From Clostridia bacterium (lineage in GTDB: Bacteria > Bacillota_A > Clostridia > Oscillospirales > CAG-272), in assembly GCA_017466455.1 (NCBI GenBank), contig JAFTUD010000001.1:1-64000 (forward strand): a stretch of 64,000 nucleotides of DNA, read 5' to 3'. Of the stretch, positions 1-9,106 are shown one piece after another; the first letter of the stretch is position 1, and each line of letters begins with the position of its first letter. A model generated the notes under the pieces. It was not told the DNA's origin. It worked only from the letters and a program-made list of their open reading frames with translations, and made no database searches. The position numbers were made by a program, and so were the translations under genes.

Positions 1-297
1 GAACCAGTTTTGGAACGGACAAAAGTCCCGTCTTCTGTGTTAAAATTTTTTGAAATATTTTTATATATCGGCAAAATTTTGCCTTGAATACAAGCCTTTT
101 GGCTCGTTCTAAAATGCAAAGCACCTTAAACCGATGTATTTTTAGATGATTTTGGCAAGGTTGCGACGCAGTTGTATTAACATACTACAAGGAGCAAACT
201 TGTCAAAAGGGCTAAAGGCCAACGGGAATACAATTAAAACCACACTTAATGCCGTAAATACACGGTTTAAGGCTGGTTCGTTCCGCTCCCGTCAGGC
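1..297. repeat. MITE-like dispersed repeat, copy A (left end cut by window)
   Basis: This stretch is about 80 percent identical by eye, in reverse complement, to 17940-18252. Shared blocks include CCAAAATCATCT, AATACATCGGTTTAA and AATACAACTGCGT. Its right end (271-297) is a 27-bp terminal sequence with core CTGGTTCGTTCC and end CCGTCAGGC. The inverted partner at the left end is cut by the window, leaving only GAACCAG at 1-7. An apparent reading frame at 146-358 lies inside the repeat and has no protein-like features. Inverted ends plus no transposase suggest a non-autonomous element; the family name is unknown. Confidence 0.75.
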
Positions 298-425
298 ATG
301 GGAGTGGACTCGTATTGAAACGCCAACAAGCCCACCGCTTTCATACATTGTAGCATAAAAAGCTCTCATAAATCAACCCTAATTTATATAAAAGTGAAAA
401 AATCTCACCGTAGCACTGTTTTTTC

Positions 426-454
426 TTGACAATAGCCCTCTTTTGTATTATAAT
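426..454 (+). promoter_or_regulatory. Sigma-A promoter of the citrate synthase operon
   Basis: Perfect TTGACA at 426-431 and TATAAT at 449-454 with a 17-nt spacer. Transcription would start near 461, which makes the ATG at 472 too close to the transcript end and supports the start at 514. Nothing else was recognised between the repeat end at 297 and this promoter. Confidence 0.85.
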
Positions 455-513
455 ATACTAATAAAATTAAAATGCGCAAATATTATAAAAATGTTGCGCG
501 AGAGGAGATAAAA

Positions 514-1875
514 ATGCTCGAAATATCAGGAAAAACAAATCTTCTTGAGCAAAAATCGTATAAATATCAGCTTCAGGATGTCAGTGAGCCGAATTTATAC
601 AGAGATATATATAGCTATGACGAGGTGCCAAAGACGCCCTTCAACCACCGTAGGGTTCCTATCGGCATGCCCGAGGATATATGGATTACCGATACCACCC
701 TTCGCGACGGACAGCAAAGCGTTGAGCCGTACAGCGTCGACGAAATAGTTGAAATCTTCAAGCTTCTTTCACGCCTCGGCGGAGAGAAGGGAATTATCCG
801 TCAAACCGAATTTTTCGTATATAGCAAAAAGGATAGAGAGGCTATTGAAAAATGTCAGGAGCTCGGTCTTAAATTCCCCGAAATCACAACATGGATAAGG
901 GCGAATAAGGAGGACTTCAAGCTCGTTCGCGACCTTGGAATTAAGGAAACGGGAATTTTGGTAAGCTCAAGCGACTACCACATCTTCAAAAAGCTCAAAA
1001 AGTCGCGCTCCGAGGCAATGAAGCTCTATTTGTCCGCAGTCTACGACGCATTTGAGGCAGGCGTACGCCCAAGATGCCACCTTGAGGATATAACAAGGGC
1101 GGACTTCTACGGCTTTGTAGTTCCGTTTGTAAACGAGCTTCAAAGGATGTCGCAGGACGCAGGCATTCCCGTAAAAATCCGTGCGTGCGACACAATGGGC
1201 TACGGTGTTCCGTATCCCGAGGTTGCCCTACCGCGTAGCGTACCGGGAATTATCTACGGACTTCAGCACTACTCCGATGTCCCAAGCGAAATGCTCGAGT
1301 GGCACGGACATAACGATTTTTATAAGGCTGTGTCAAACGCAACAACCGCGTGGCTCTACGGCGCAAGCGCGGTAAACTGCTCGCTCCTCGGCATCGGTGA
1401 GCGTACAGGAAATATCCCTCTTGAGGCAATGGTGTTTGAATACGCCTCGCTCAAGGGCACGCTTGACGGAATGGATTCCACAGTCATCACCGAAATCGCT
1501 GAATTCTTTAAAAAGAAAATCGGCTATGTTATCCCGCCTATGACCCCGTTTGTCGGAGCAAACTTCAATGTCACAAGGGCAGGAATACACGCCGACGGTC
1601 TTTTAAAGGATGAGGAAATTTATAACATCTTCAACACCAAAAAGCTTCTTAATCGCTCGGCAGGCGTCGCGGTAACAAAGACCTCGGGTCTTGCAGGAAT
1701 TGCATACTGGATGAACGAGCATTATAGCCTGACGGGAGAAAGCGCAGTTGATAAGCGTAGCCCTGTCGTTATGTACCTTAAGGACTGGGTAGATAAGGAA
1801 TACGAAAACGGAAGACAAACCGCAATCACCGCACAGGAGCTTGAGGCTCAAATCGCAGAATTTAATAGAGAATAG
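514..1875 (+). CDS. Re-type citrate synthase (homocitrate/isopropylmalate synthase family)
   Basis: A DRE-TIM-barrel acyltransferase of the HMGL-like family, 453 aa. TDTTLRDGQQS near residue 59 is the family's catalytic first strand, and HGHND (His264, His266) supplies the divalent metal. The family includes 2-isopropylmalate, homocitrate and Re-citrate synthases. The gene directly follows no leucine genes and sits 33 bp before aconitase, so condensing acetyl-CoA and oxaloacetate to citrate by the Re route known in anaerobic clostridia is the best inference. The open frame begins at 472, but the ribosome site AGAGGAG at 501-507 points to ATG 514. Homocitrate synthase is the main alternative. 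Confidence 0.75.
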   Translation: MLEISGKTNLLEQKSYKYQLQDVSEPNLYRDIYSYDEVPKTPFNHRRVPIGMPEDIWITDTTLRDGQQSVEPYSVDEIVEIFKLLSRLGGEKGIIRQTEFFVYSKKDREAIEKCQELGLKFPEITTWIRANKEDFKLVRDLGIKETGILVSSSDYHIFKKLKKSRSEAMKLYLSAVYDAFEAGVRPRCHLEDITRADFYGFVVPFVNELQRMSQDAGIPVKIRACDTMGYGVPYPEVALPRSVPGIIYGLQHYSDVPSEMLEWHGHNDFYKAVSNATTAWLYGASAVNCSLLGIGERTGNIPLEAMVFEYASLKGTLDGMDSTVITEIAEFFKKKIGYVIPPMTPFVGANFNVTRAGIHADGLLKDEEIYNIFNTKKLLNRSAGVAVTKTSGLAGIAYWMNEHYSLTGESAVDKRSPVVMYLKDWVDKEYENGRQTAITAQELEAQIAEFNRE

Positions 1876-1908
1876 TCGGAATTTAACAGAGAATAAGAGG
1901 AAATGAAA

Positions 1909-3828
1909 ATGGGACTTACAATCGCACAAAAAATCATTAAAAATCACTTAGTGTCGGGCGAAATGAAGGTAGGCGAGGAAATCGCGCTCCGCATCGACCA
2001 AACACTTACGCAGGATGCAACAGGAACAATGGCGTATCTTGAATTTGAATCAATCGGCATTGAAAGAGTAAGGACAAAGCTCTCCGTTGCGTACATAGAC
2101 CATAACACCCTTCAATCGGGCTTTGAAAATGCGGATGACCACAGATACATTCAATCCGTAGCAAAGAAATACGGCATTCGCTTCTCCCGCCCCGGAAACG
2201 GAATTTGCCATCAGGTTCATCTCGAGCGCTTTGGCGTGCCGGGTATGACCCTTATCGGTAGCGATAGCCATACTCCAACCGCAGGCGGTATAGGTATGCT
2301 TGCAATGGGCGCGGGCGGACTTGATGTTGCGGTTGCAATGGGTGGCGGTGAGTATTATATCACCATGCCTAAGATGTATAAGGTAAACCTCACAGGCAAG
2401 CTTCAGCCGTGGGTAAGCGCAAAGGATGTCAGCCTTGAAATCCTTCGTATCCTTTCAGTAAAGGGCGGTGTTGGCGCAATCATTGAATGGGGCGGAGAGG
2501 GCATTAAGACCCTTAGCGTTCCCGAAAGAGCAACAATTACAAATATGGGCACTGAGCTTGGTGCAACAACCTCAATCTTCCCATCTGATGAAATCACTAA
2601 GGCATTTCTTGAGGCGCAGGGCAGAGGCGATGCGTATACCCCTCTTGCAAGCGACCCCGATGCCGAATACGATAGAATTATCGACATCAACCTCTCCGAG
2701 CTAAAACCGCTTCTTGCGTGCCCGCATAGCCCCGATAATATCAAAACCGCTGAGGAGCTTTCTCATATCAAGGTTGATCAGGTATGTATCGGCTCATGCA
2801 CAAACTCATCACTGCGTGATATGCTAAGGGTTGCAAAAATGCTCAAGGGCAAGAAGATTGATGACAGCGTAAGCCTTTCCGTGTCCCCGGGCTCAAAGCA
2901 GGTGCTTTCAATGCTTGCCGACTGTGGCGCGCTCTCCGACATTTTGGCGGCAGGCGCAAGAGTTCTTGAATGTGCTTGCGGTCCGTGCATAGGTATGGGC
3001 TTCTCCCCTAACTCCGCAGGCGTATCGCTTCGTACCTTCAACCGTAACTTTGAGGGAAGAAGCGGAACTAAGGACGGACAGGTTTATCTCGTATCCCCCG
3101 AGGTTGCAGTTGCATCTGCGCTTACAGGCTACATCACCGACCCAAGGACACTTGGCGCATATGAGGAAATAGAAATGCCCGATGCGTTCAAGATTGACGA
3201 TAGCGCGGTAATTATGCCCGCTTCCGCAGAGGAGGCAAAGGAGCTTGAGGTTCTTCGTGGACCAAACATCAAGCCCTTCCCCGAAACAAGCAAGCTTGAA
3301 AACAGAATTGAGGCAAACCTCACCCTTAAGGTTGGCGATAACATCACAACCGACCATATAATGCCCGCAGGCGCAAAGATTTTGCCATACCGTTCAAATA
3401 TTCCATACCTCTCAAAATTCTGCTTCGCAGTATGCGATGAAACCTTTGCACAGCGCGCGCTTGAGGCTAAGAACAGCATAATCGTAGGTGGCTCAAACTA
3501 CGGTCAGGGCTCGTCAAGAGAGCATGCCGCACTCGTTCCGCTTTACCTCGGAGTAAAGGCAGTGGTTGCCAAGAGCTTTGCAAGAATTCACGCGGCAAAC
3601 CTCATAAATGCGGGAATTTTGCCACTCACCTTTGAAAATCCCGAGGATTACGATAAGCTCACACAAGACACCACCCTCTCACTTGAAAATCTCTATGAGG
3701 GCATGAAAAACGGCAGAATTATCCTAAAAAGCGGAAGCGATGAAATCCCTGTTGTATGTAGCTACACCAAGCGCCAGATTGACATTTTGATGGCAGGCGG
3801 ACTTCTTGCATACACAAAGGGCGAATAA
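1909..3828 (+). CDS. Aconitate hydratase (compact bacterial form)
   Basis: Isomerises citrate to isocitrate through cis-aconitate in the cytoplasm. The 639-aa protein has the large-subunit fold first and the swivelling domain last, like the shorter aconitases common in Clostridia and deltaproteobacteria. Fe-S ligands are visible as Cys297 in IGSCTNS and Cys357/Cys360 in CACGPCIG. GSNYGQGSSREHAA in the C-terminal third is the substrate-binding signature. Start 1909 is preferred over 1903 because GAGG at 1897-1900 is 8 nt upstream. It shares the promoter at 426 with the citrate synthase gene, giving the first half of an oxidative route to 2-oxoglutarate. No isocitrate dehydrogenase is in the window. 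Confidence 0.9.
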   Translation: MGLTIAQKIIKNHLVSGEMKVGEEIALRIDQTLTQDATGTMAYLEFESIGIERVRTKLSVAYIDHNTLQSGFENADDHRYIQSVAKKYGIRFSRPGNGICHQVHLERFGVPGMTLIGSDSHTPTAGGIGMLAMGAGGLDVAVAMGGGEYYITMPKMYKVNLTGKLQPWVSAKDVSLEILRILSVKGGVGAIIEWGGEGIKTLSVPERATITNMGTELGATTSIFPSDEITKAFLEAQGRGDAYTPLASDPDAEYDRIIDINLSELKPLLACPHSPDNIKTAEELSHIKVDQVCIGSCTNSSLRDMLRVAKMLKGKKIDDSVSLSVSPGSKQVLSMLADCGALSDILAAGARVLECACGPCIGMGFSPNSAGVSLRTFNRNFEGRSGTKDGQVYLVSPEVAVASALTGYITDPRTLGAYEEIEMPDAFKIDDSAVIMPASAEEAKELEVLRGPNIKPFPETSKLENRIEANLTLKVGDNITTDHIMPAGAKILPYRSNIPYLSKFCFAVCDETFAQRALEAKNSIIVGGSNYGQGSSREHAALVPLYLGVKAVVAKSFARIHAANLINAGILPLTFENPEDYDKLTQDTTLSLENLYEGMKNGRIILKSGSDEIPVVCSYTKRQIDILMAGGLLAYTKGE

Positions 3829-3885
3829 ATCACTGTAATCACGCATAAAATAATAGAGTAAATTCAAAAATAAAGGAGAAAAATC

Positions 3886-5553
3886 ATGGCACTTTCAAAG
3901 AAAATACTTGACACCTACGAGCTTTGGAGAACAAACGAGCTTTTTGACGCCGAAACGAGAAGGGAGCTTGAAAACCTTGATGAAAAGGAAATCGAGGACC
4001 GCTTCTGGCGTGACCTTGAGTTTGGAACGGGCGGACTTCGTGGCGTAATGGGCGCAGGAACAAACCGCATGAATAAGTATATCATAAGAAAGGCAACCCG
4101 TGGCTTTGCTAACTATCTTATAGATAAGTATGGCAAGGATGTGTCAAGAGGCGTTGCAATCGGCTATGATTCAAGAAATAATTCGGGCGCATTCGCGCTT
4201 GAAGCTGCACTCGTTATGGCGGGCGCGGGAATTAAGGCGTACCTTTATGATCAGCTTGAGCCGACCCCTGTGCTTTCCTTTACGGTAAGAGAGCTTGGAT
4301 GCGTTGGCGGAATTGTCGTTACCGCAAGCCATAACCCAAGAGAGTATAACGGCTATAAGGTGTACGATGATCAGGGCTGTCAGGTCCTTATAGACGACGC
4401 AAATAAGATTATCTCTTATGTAAACGCAATAGAGGACATCACCGCAATCCCCGTAGCTGACGAGAGCGAGGCAAGAAGCGCTAAAATTATCGAAAGCGTA
4501 CCAAATAGCGTGCTTGACCGCTTCAACGAATGTGTAAAGGCACAGGCTCACGAAATCGGCGAAAAAAGCGCGAAAATCGTATACACCCCCCTACATGGCA
4601 CAGGAAATGTTCCTGTAAGGCGCGTGCTTAGCGAGCTTGGATATGATGTAACAGTAGTTAGCGAGCAGGAATTGCCAAACGGCGACTTCCCAACCGTCGT
4701 TTCCCCTAACCCCGAAAATGCCGAGGCGCTCAGCATAGGCTGTAAGCTCTGCGAGAAAATCGGCGCGGACCTCATTCTCGGCACCGACCCCGACTGTGAC
4801 CGTGTCGGAATTGCAGTAAATACTAAGGACGGAATGAAGCTCTTTACGGGAAATCAGGTTGGCGCGCTCCTCGTTTACTATACAATACTGATGAAAAAGG
4901 GCGAAATCACCCCGAAATCAACCGTTGTTAAAACAGTTGTAACAAGTGAGCTTGGCTCAGCTATCGCAAAGGCAAACGGTTGCCGTGTCGTTGAAACCCT
5001 TACAGGCTTCAAGTTCATCGGCGAGCAAATCGGAATTTACGAAAAGACAGGCTACGATTTTCTTATCGGCTATGAGGAAAGCTACGGCTACCTCGTCGGC
5101 ACTCACGCAAGAGATAAGGATGCAGTCGTTTCCTCAATGCTTATTTGCGAAATGGCTTCATACTTCAAAAATCAGGGCAAGACCCTCGTTGATGTTATGA
5201 ACGATATTTATAACGAGTATGGCTACTACCTTGACGCGCTTGATAACTTCACCCTGAAGGGCATTGACGGCGTTGAGAGGATTAAGGCTATAATGGCTGA
5301 AATGCGCACACAGGGTAAGTCGCTTATGGACGGAATTGTCACCGTTTACGACTATGAAAAGGGCATTGAGGATCTTCCAAAATCTGATGTTCTCAAATTC
5401 ATCTTTGAGGACGGCTCATGGATTGCAATCCGCCCCTCAGGCACCGAGCCAAAGATTAAAATTTACTACTCCGTAAGGGGCGAAAGCAAGGACGACGCAT
5501 CAAAAACCCTTACCGCACGCCGTGAAATCATCAATAAAATAGTAAACGGCTAA
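3886..5553 (+). CDS. Phosphoglucomutase/phosphomannomutase (alpha-D-phosphohexomutase)
   Basis: Interconverts glucose-1-phosphate and glucose-6-phosphate, or the mannose equivalents. The 555-aa length and four-domain layout fit the PgcA/PMM branch. The phosphoserine is Ser148 in TASHNPREYNGYK, the magnesium loop is GTDPDCDR around residue 301, the sugar loop is GYEESYGY, and the phosphate loop is RPSGTEPKIK near the C-terminus. AAGGAG lies a few bases before ATG 3886. It follows aconitase by 57 bp without a terminator, so it probably shares that transcript, although the pathway link is not obvious. Specificity for glucose or mannose cannot be read from sequence alone. Confidence 0.9.
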   Translation: MALSKKILDTYELWRTNELFDAETRRELENLDEKEIEDRFWRDLEFGTGGLRGVMGAGTNRMNKYIIRKATRGFANYLIDKYGKDVSRGVAIGYDSRNNSGAFALEAALVMAGAGIKAYLYDQLEPTPVLSFTVRELGCVGGIVVTASHNPREYNGYKVYDDQGCQVLIDDANKIISYVNAIEDITAIPVADESEARSAKIIESVPNSVLDRFNECVKAQAHEIGEKSAKIVYTPLHGTGNVPVRRVLSELGYDVTVVSEQELPNGDFPTVVSPNPENAEALSIGCKLCEKIGADLILGTDPDCDRVGIAVNTKDGMKLFTGNQVGALLVYYTILMKKGEITPKSTVVKTVVTSELGSAIAKANGCRVVETLTGFKFIGEQIGIYEKTGYDFLIGYEESYGYLVGTHARDKDAVVSSMLICEMASYFKNQGKTLVDVMNDIYNEYGYYLDALDNFTLKGIDGVERIKAIMAEMRTQGKSLMDGIVTVYDYEKGIEDLPKSDVLKFIFEDGSWIAIRPSGTEPKIKIYYSVRGESKDDASKTLTARREIINKIVNG

Positions 5554-5609
5554 AAATCCAAAATGTGCGTTTGCAGACACATATCAAGGGATTTTACAAC
5601 AAAATAATA

Positions 5610-5640
5610 AAAACCGAGGAATTTTCCTCGGTTTTGTTTT
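5610..5640. terminator. Bidirectional terminator
   Basis: AAAACCGAGGA and TCCTCGGTTTT form a near-perfect hairpin flanked by T on one side and A on the other. It ends the plus-strand operon and the convergent minus-strand repressor/LRR operon. Confidence 0.9.
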
Positions 5641-5646
5641 ATAAAA

Positions 5647-6090
5647 TTAAAGTGTTGAATTGAAAATTACAGGCACATTAGAGAGGTCCGCTTCAATTTC
5701 AATCCTTTCCCATTCTTCCTTGCTTCCCGCATAATATATTGTAAGCTGAGGGCAATCTATAAATGCTCCTGCATTGATACGAGTTAGACTTTTTGGCAAA
5801 AGTATGCTTTTAAGGGCACTGCAATGCGCAAAGCAAAACGAGCCAATCTCTGAAACTCCCTCGCATAAAATCGCATCCTCAAGCCTTGTGCAATTTGCGA
5901 AGGTGTAAAGAGAGGTGTCGGTAAAGGTGCTTGGTATAACCACGCTCGTTATTCGGGAATTGCACTCAAAAACCTCAAAAAACACATCGGTAATGCCCTC
6001 GGGAATGACAACCTCACCGCCATTTCCGAAATACTTCATTATCATAGTGCCTTCAACTTCAAATTCCTTATATTTATCAAACCTGCCCAT
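5647..6090 (-). CDS. Short BspA-like leucine-rich-repeat protein
   Basis: 147 aa carrying about three LRR_5-type repeats (pattern ..I..FCFAHCSALKSILLP, then INAGAFIDCPQL). It ends in a segment typical of BspA-family repeats (IYYAGSKEEWERI). No signal peptide or membrane segment is visible, so it is either cytoplasmic or a fragment of a longer surface protein. ATG 6090 sits 1 nt after the repressor's stop codon and lacks a good ribosome site of its own, so translation is probably coupled to the repressor. Function unknown; the family usually mediates protein binding. Confidence 0.7.
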   Translation of the reverse strand: MGRFDKYKEFEVEGTMIMKYFGNGGEVVIPEGITDVFFEVFECNSRITSVVIPSTFTDTSLYTFANCTRLEDAILCEGVSEIGSFCFAHCSALKSILLPKSLTRINAGAFIDCPQLTIYYAGSKEEWERIEIEADLSNVPVIFNSTL

Positions 6091-6091
6091 G

Positions 6092-6457
6092 CTATTTTTT
6101 GTTAAAGAACTCCTTTAATTTTTGAAATGTTTCATCGCTTATAACATGCTCAATCTTGCATGCGTCATCGGTAGCAGTCTTGTCACTGACTCCGATTGAT
6201 TTCAGCATAGTGGAAAGCACTACATGCCTTTCGTAAATGGTCCTTGCAACATCTTGCCCAAGCGGAGTTAGATTTATTCCGTCCTTCTTAGTAACAGTGA
6301 TGTAGCCCCCATCTCGTAAAAGCCCCATAGCACGGCTCACGCTCGGCTTTGAAAAGCCCATATATTCGCATATATCAACCGCCCGAACAAAGCCCTTTTG
6401 CTCCTTTAGCCGAGCAATAGATTCAAGATACATCTCGCCCGATTCCTGTAATGCCAT
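6092..6457 (-). CDS. DtxR/MntR-family metal-dependent repressor
   Basis: 121-aa winged-helix regulator. Residues 1-60 are the DNA-binding domain, including RAVDICEYMGFSKPSVSRA as the recognition region, followed by the dimer/metal-binding domain with ERHVVLSTML and a conserved DACKIEHVIS segment carrying Glu and His ligand candidates. It lacks the C-terminal SH3 domain, as in MntR. It diverges from feoA-feoB across a 275-bp gap containing promoters on both strands and a perfect palindrome, so iron-dependent repression of feo is the natural inference. Start 6457 is supported by AAAGGGGG 8-10 nt upstream. Confidence 0.88.
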   Translation of the reverse strand: MALQESGEMYLESIARLKEQKGFVRAVDICEYMGFSKPSVSRAMGLLRDGGYITVTKKDGINLTPLGQDVARTIYERHVVLSTMLKSIGVSDKTATDDACKIEHVISDETFQKLKEFFNKK

Positions 6458-6532
6458 AGCGAAAGCCCCCTTTAAAGATAAATACTAATCTTATAATAAA
6501 TTACAATTACATAATAATATTACATTAACTAC

Positions 6533-6561
6533 ATTTTATCATTTATTTCATACTTTGTCAA
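6533..6561 (-). promoter_or_regulatory. Sigma-A promoter of the DtxR-like repressor
   Basis: Reading the minus strand, TTGACA (6561-6556), a 17-nt spacer and TAAAAT (6538-6533). It leaves a leader of roughly 70 nt before ATG 6457. Confidence 0.75.
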
Positions 6562-6632
6562 GAATTTTAATATAGTATCCTAACAGGCGCGCCGTATTTG
6601 GAAAAATTTTTGAAAAAAATATTAAAACCCCC

Positions 6633-6661
6633 TTGACAAACCTGTAAGAATATGTTAATAT
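6633..6661 (+). promoter_or_regulatory. Sigma-A promoter of the feo operon
   Basis: TTGACA at 6633-6638, 17-nt spacer, TAATAT at 6656-6661. The predicted start near 6668 falls directly before the palindrome at 6671. Confidence 0.8.
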
Positions 6662-6670
6662 ATCACCGTA

Positions 6671-6686
6671 GTTAGCAGTGGCTAAC
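6671..6686. promoter_or_regulatory. Palindromic operator, feo promoter
   Basis: GTTAGC-AGTG-GCTAAC is a perfect inverted repeat just downstream of the feo -10 box. TTAGC...GCTAA half-sites resemble operators of DtxR/MntR-type repressors, and the repressor gene is adjacent. A second copy lies at 7014 and a related one at 44501. Confidence 0.7.
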
Positions 6687-6732
6687 TTCCAAAATGATAC
6701 ATAACCAAGAGTACAATTAAGGAGAGCTTAGA

Positions 6733-6951
6733 ATGAACTTAAGAGATGCTCAGGACGGCAAGGAATACATCATAAGCAGAATTGAAACCGATGATGACGA
6801 GCTGAACGCATTCTTATTTTCCTTAGGATGCTACAGCGGAGAGAAAATCACCGTTGTCCGCCATTCAAGGGGTGGCTGTGTCGTTGCTATAAAGGACGCA
6901 AGATATAGCATTGATAACCCTCTTGCAGAGGCAATCATAGTTGAACAGTAA
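6733..6951 (+). CDS. feoA: Ferrous iron transport accessory protein FeoA
   Basis: 72-aa SH3-like FeoA-domain protein, the small cytoplasmic partner of the FeoB iron(II) permease. The pattern IISRIETDDDELNAFLFSLGCYSGEKITVV and the closing IDNPLAEAIIVEQ match the family, as does the length. GGAGAGC lies before ATG 6733. It is the first gene of the feo operon under the operator-controlled promoter at 6633. Confidence 0.92.
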   Translation: MNLRDAQDGKEYIISRIETDDDELNAFLFSLGCYSGEKITVVRHSRGGCVVAIKDARYSIDNPLAEAIIVEQ

Positions 6952-7013
6952 ATCAAATGACACAAAATTAAAAATGACGCCACGCTTATGCGGGCGAATT
7001 GATTTGATTAAAA

Positions 7014-7029
7014 GTTAGCCAATGCTAAC
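7014..7029. promoter_or_regulatory. Second feo palindrome, upstream of feoB
   Basis: GTTAGC-CAAT-GCTAAC, a perfect inverted repeat with the same 6-bp arms as the site at 6671, lies 51 bp before feoB. It may be a second repressor site that acts as a roadblock or on an internal promoter. No clear -35/-10 pair was seen beside it. Confidence 0.65.
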
Positions 7030-7079
7030 TAACAAAACCGCATAAAACCGTTGCATATAAATAGGATAAGGAGAGCTTT

Positions 7080-9098
7080 ATGAGAATTGCCCTGACAGGA
7101 AACCCCAACTCAGGTAAAACGACCATGTATAACGCCCTGACAGGCAGTAGCGAAAAGGTCGGAAACTGGGCAGGAGTTACCGTTGACAAAAAGGAACATT
7201 TGATTAAAAGGAAATACACAGGGGGCGAGCAAATTATCGCAGTTGACCTACCCGGTGCATATTCCATGTCGCCGTTTACAAATGAGGAGAGCATTACAAG
7301 CGACTATGTAAGGCAGGAAAATCCCGATGTCATCTTGAACATCGTTGACGCCACGAACCTAAGCCGTAGCCTTTTCTTCACCACACAGCTTTTGGAGCTT
7401 GGTATTCCAATGGTTGTCGCACTTAATAAGCAGGATGTAAACGAGAAAAAGTCAATAAGCATTGACACCGAGGAGCTTTCAAAAAGGCTCGGCTGTCCTG
7501 TAATCAATACTGTATCAACCTCGGCTAAGGGACTTAAGGACGCAATAAAGTCCGCCATTGCCCGTGTAGGCGTGGAGCAAAGCGCCCCATACACTCAAAA
7601 TATGCTCAACCTTACCGATAAAAGATCGGTTGAAATGGCTGATAGGGCTCGCTTCGCCTTCGTAAACGAGATAGTTGATGATGTAGAGGCTCGCAAAACC
7701 CGCACAAGCGAAAGAAATATCGGCGATAAGATTGATGAGGTCTTGACAAATAAGTGGCTCGGCATTCCAATTTTCGCACTCGTTATGTGGGCAGTATTTT
7801 GGATTTCGCAGGCAGGACCCGGCGTATGGCTCGCTGAGGGTCTTGATATAGGCGAAACACACCTTTGGGGACTCGTTGACTGCATCGGCTGGTTCAAGGA
7901 TGTAGTAGCTACCTGGCTCGGCTCGGCACACCATATAATTCGAGCAATCATTCTTGAGGGCATTATAGAGGGCGTTAGCGCAGTAGTAGGCTTCTTGCCA
8001 CTCGTTATGGTAATGTACTTCCTTATCGCACTTCTTGAGGACTGTGGCTATATGGCTCGTGCAACCGTTGTCCTTGACCCGATTTTCAAAAGAGTAGGAC
8101 TTTCGGGCAAATCCGTTATCCCATTCATCATAGGAACAGGCTGTGCAATCCCGGGCGTTATGGCTTGCCGTACAATCCGTAACGAGCGTGAGCGCAGAGC
8201 AACTGCAATGCTTGCACCGTTTATGCCATGCGGAGCAAAGCTTCCCGTTATCGCTCTTTTCGCAGGCGCATTCTTTGATAATGCGGAGTGGGTTGGTACT
8301 CTTATGTACTTCGCAGGAATTGTAATCATACTTCTTTGCGCCCTTCTTATCAATGCAATAAATGGCTATAAGGCTAAGAAATCCTTCTTTATCATTGAGC
8401 TTCCCGACTATAAAGCGCCATCACTCGGCTTGGCATTTAAGTCAATGTGTCAAAGAGGCTGGTCGTACATAGTAAAGGCAGGAACGATAATTCTCGTATG
8501 TAACTTCATAGTATATATGATGCAAACATATAGCTGGAGCTTCCAAATGGTTGAGGACCCCTCGAAATCAATCCTTGCGTGGGTTGCAACACCTATTGCA
8601 TATATAATCGCCCCCATTGTCGGAGTGGCAATGTGGCAGCTCGCAGCCTCGGCGGTTACAGGCTTTATCGCAAAGGAGTGCGTTGTTTCAACCCTTGCAA
8701 CCGTGTTTATGTTTGACCATCTGATAAACGAGGACCTTGAGGCTATCGGCTCAGTAGGCGCTTCAAATATGGGCGGAATTACAGCCGTTGCAGGTCTTGC
8801 GTTCCTTATGTTCAACCTCTTTACACCGCCGTGCTTCGCCGCTATGGGAGCGATGAACGCCGAGATAAAGAGCAAAAAATGGTTCTTCGCAGGAATAGGA
8901 CTTCAATTTGCTGTCGGCTATACAGTGGGCTTCCTCGTATTCTTCTTCGGCTCGCTATTTACCAAAAATAGCCTTGGCTCACCTTGGATGCCAATCGTCG
9001 GCTGGATAATAGTTTTGTCAATCGTGGCAATCTTTGCATTCCTTATCATTAAAAAGAATAAAGAGCTAAAGCGCGAAATGGCGCAAAAGGCAGAATAG
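7080..9098 (+). CDS. feoB: Ferrous iron transporter FeoB
   Basis: 672-aa inner-membrane Fe(II) transporter. The N-terminal GTPase has G1 GNPNSGKTT at residues 7-15, G3 DLPG and G4 NKQD. The membrane part contains the two Gate motifs; the first has GTGCAIPGVMACRTI with the conserved Cys, and the second has a Pro-Pro-Cys near LFTPPCFAAMGAMN. The C-terminus is short and basic and lacks a FeoC-like domain. AAGGAGAGC precedes ATG 7080. Expression should be derepressed under low iron through the DtxR-like regulator and the palindromes at 6671 and 7014. Confidence 0.96.
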   Translation: MRIALTGNPNSGKTTMYNALTGSSEKVGNWAGVTVDKKEHLIKRKYTGGEQIIAVDLPGAYSMSPFTNEESITSDYVRQENPDVILNIVDATNLSRSLFFTTQLLELGIPMVVALNKQDVNEKKSISIDTEELSKRLGCPVINTVSTSAKGLKDAIKSAIARVGVEQSAPYTQNMLNLTDKRSVEMADRARFAFVNEIVDDVEARKTRTSERNIGDKIDEVLTNKWLGIPIFALVMWAVFWISQAGPGVWLAEGLDIGETHLWGLVDCIGWFKDVVATWLGSAHHIIRAIILEGIIEGVSAVVGFLPLVMVMYFLIALLEDCGYMARATVVLDPIFKRVGLSGKSVIPFIIGTGCAIPGVMACRTIRNERERRATAMLAPFMPCGAKLPVIALFAGAFFDNAEWVGTLMYFAGIVIILLCALLINAINGYKAKKSFFIIELPDYKAPSLGLAFKSMCQRGWSYIVKAGTIILVCNFIVYMMQTYSWSFQMVEDPSKSILAWVATPIAYIIAPIVGVAMWQLAASAVTGFIAKECVVSTLATVFMFDHLINEDLEAIGSVGASNMGGITAVAGLAFLMFNLFTPPCFAAMGAMNAEIKSKKWFFAGIGLQFAVGYTVGFLVFFFGSLFTKNSLGSPWMPIVGWIIVLSIVAIFAFLIIKKNKELKREMAQKAE

Positions 9099-9106
9099 GA
9101 GAAAAA

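Noticed and set aside
146..358. 70-codon frame at the left edge
   Set aside because: It lies inside the MITE-like repeat and extends past its end; the inverted copy at 17940 does not keep the frame open.
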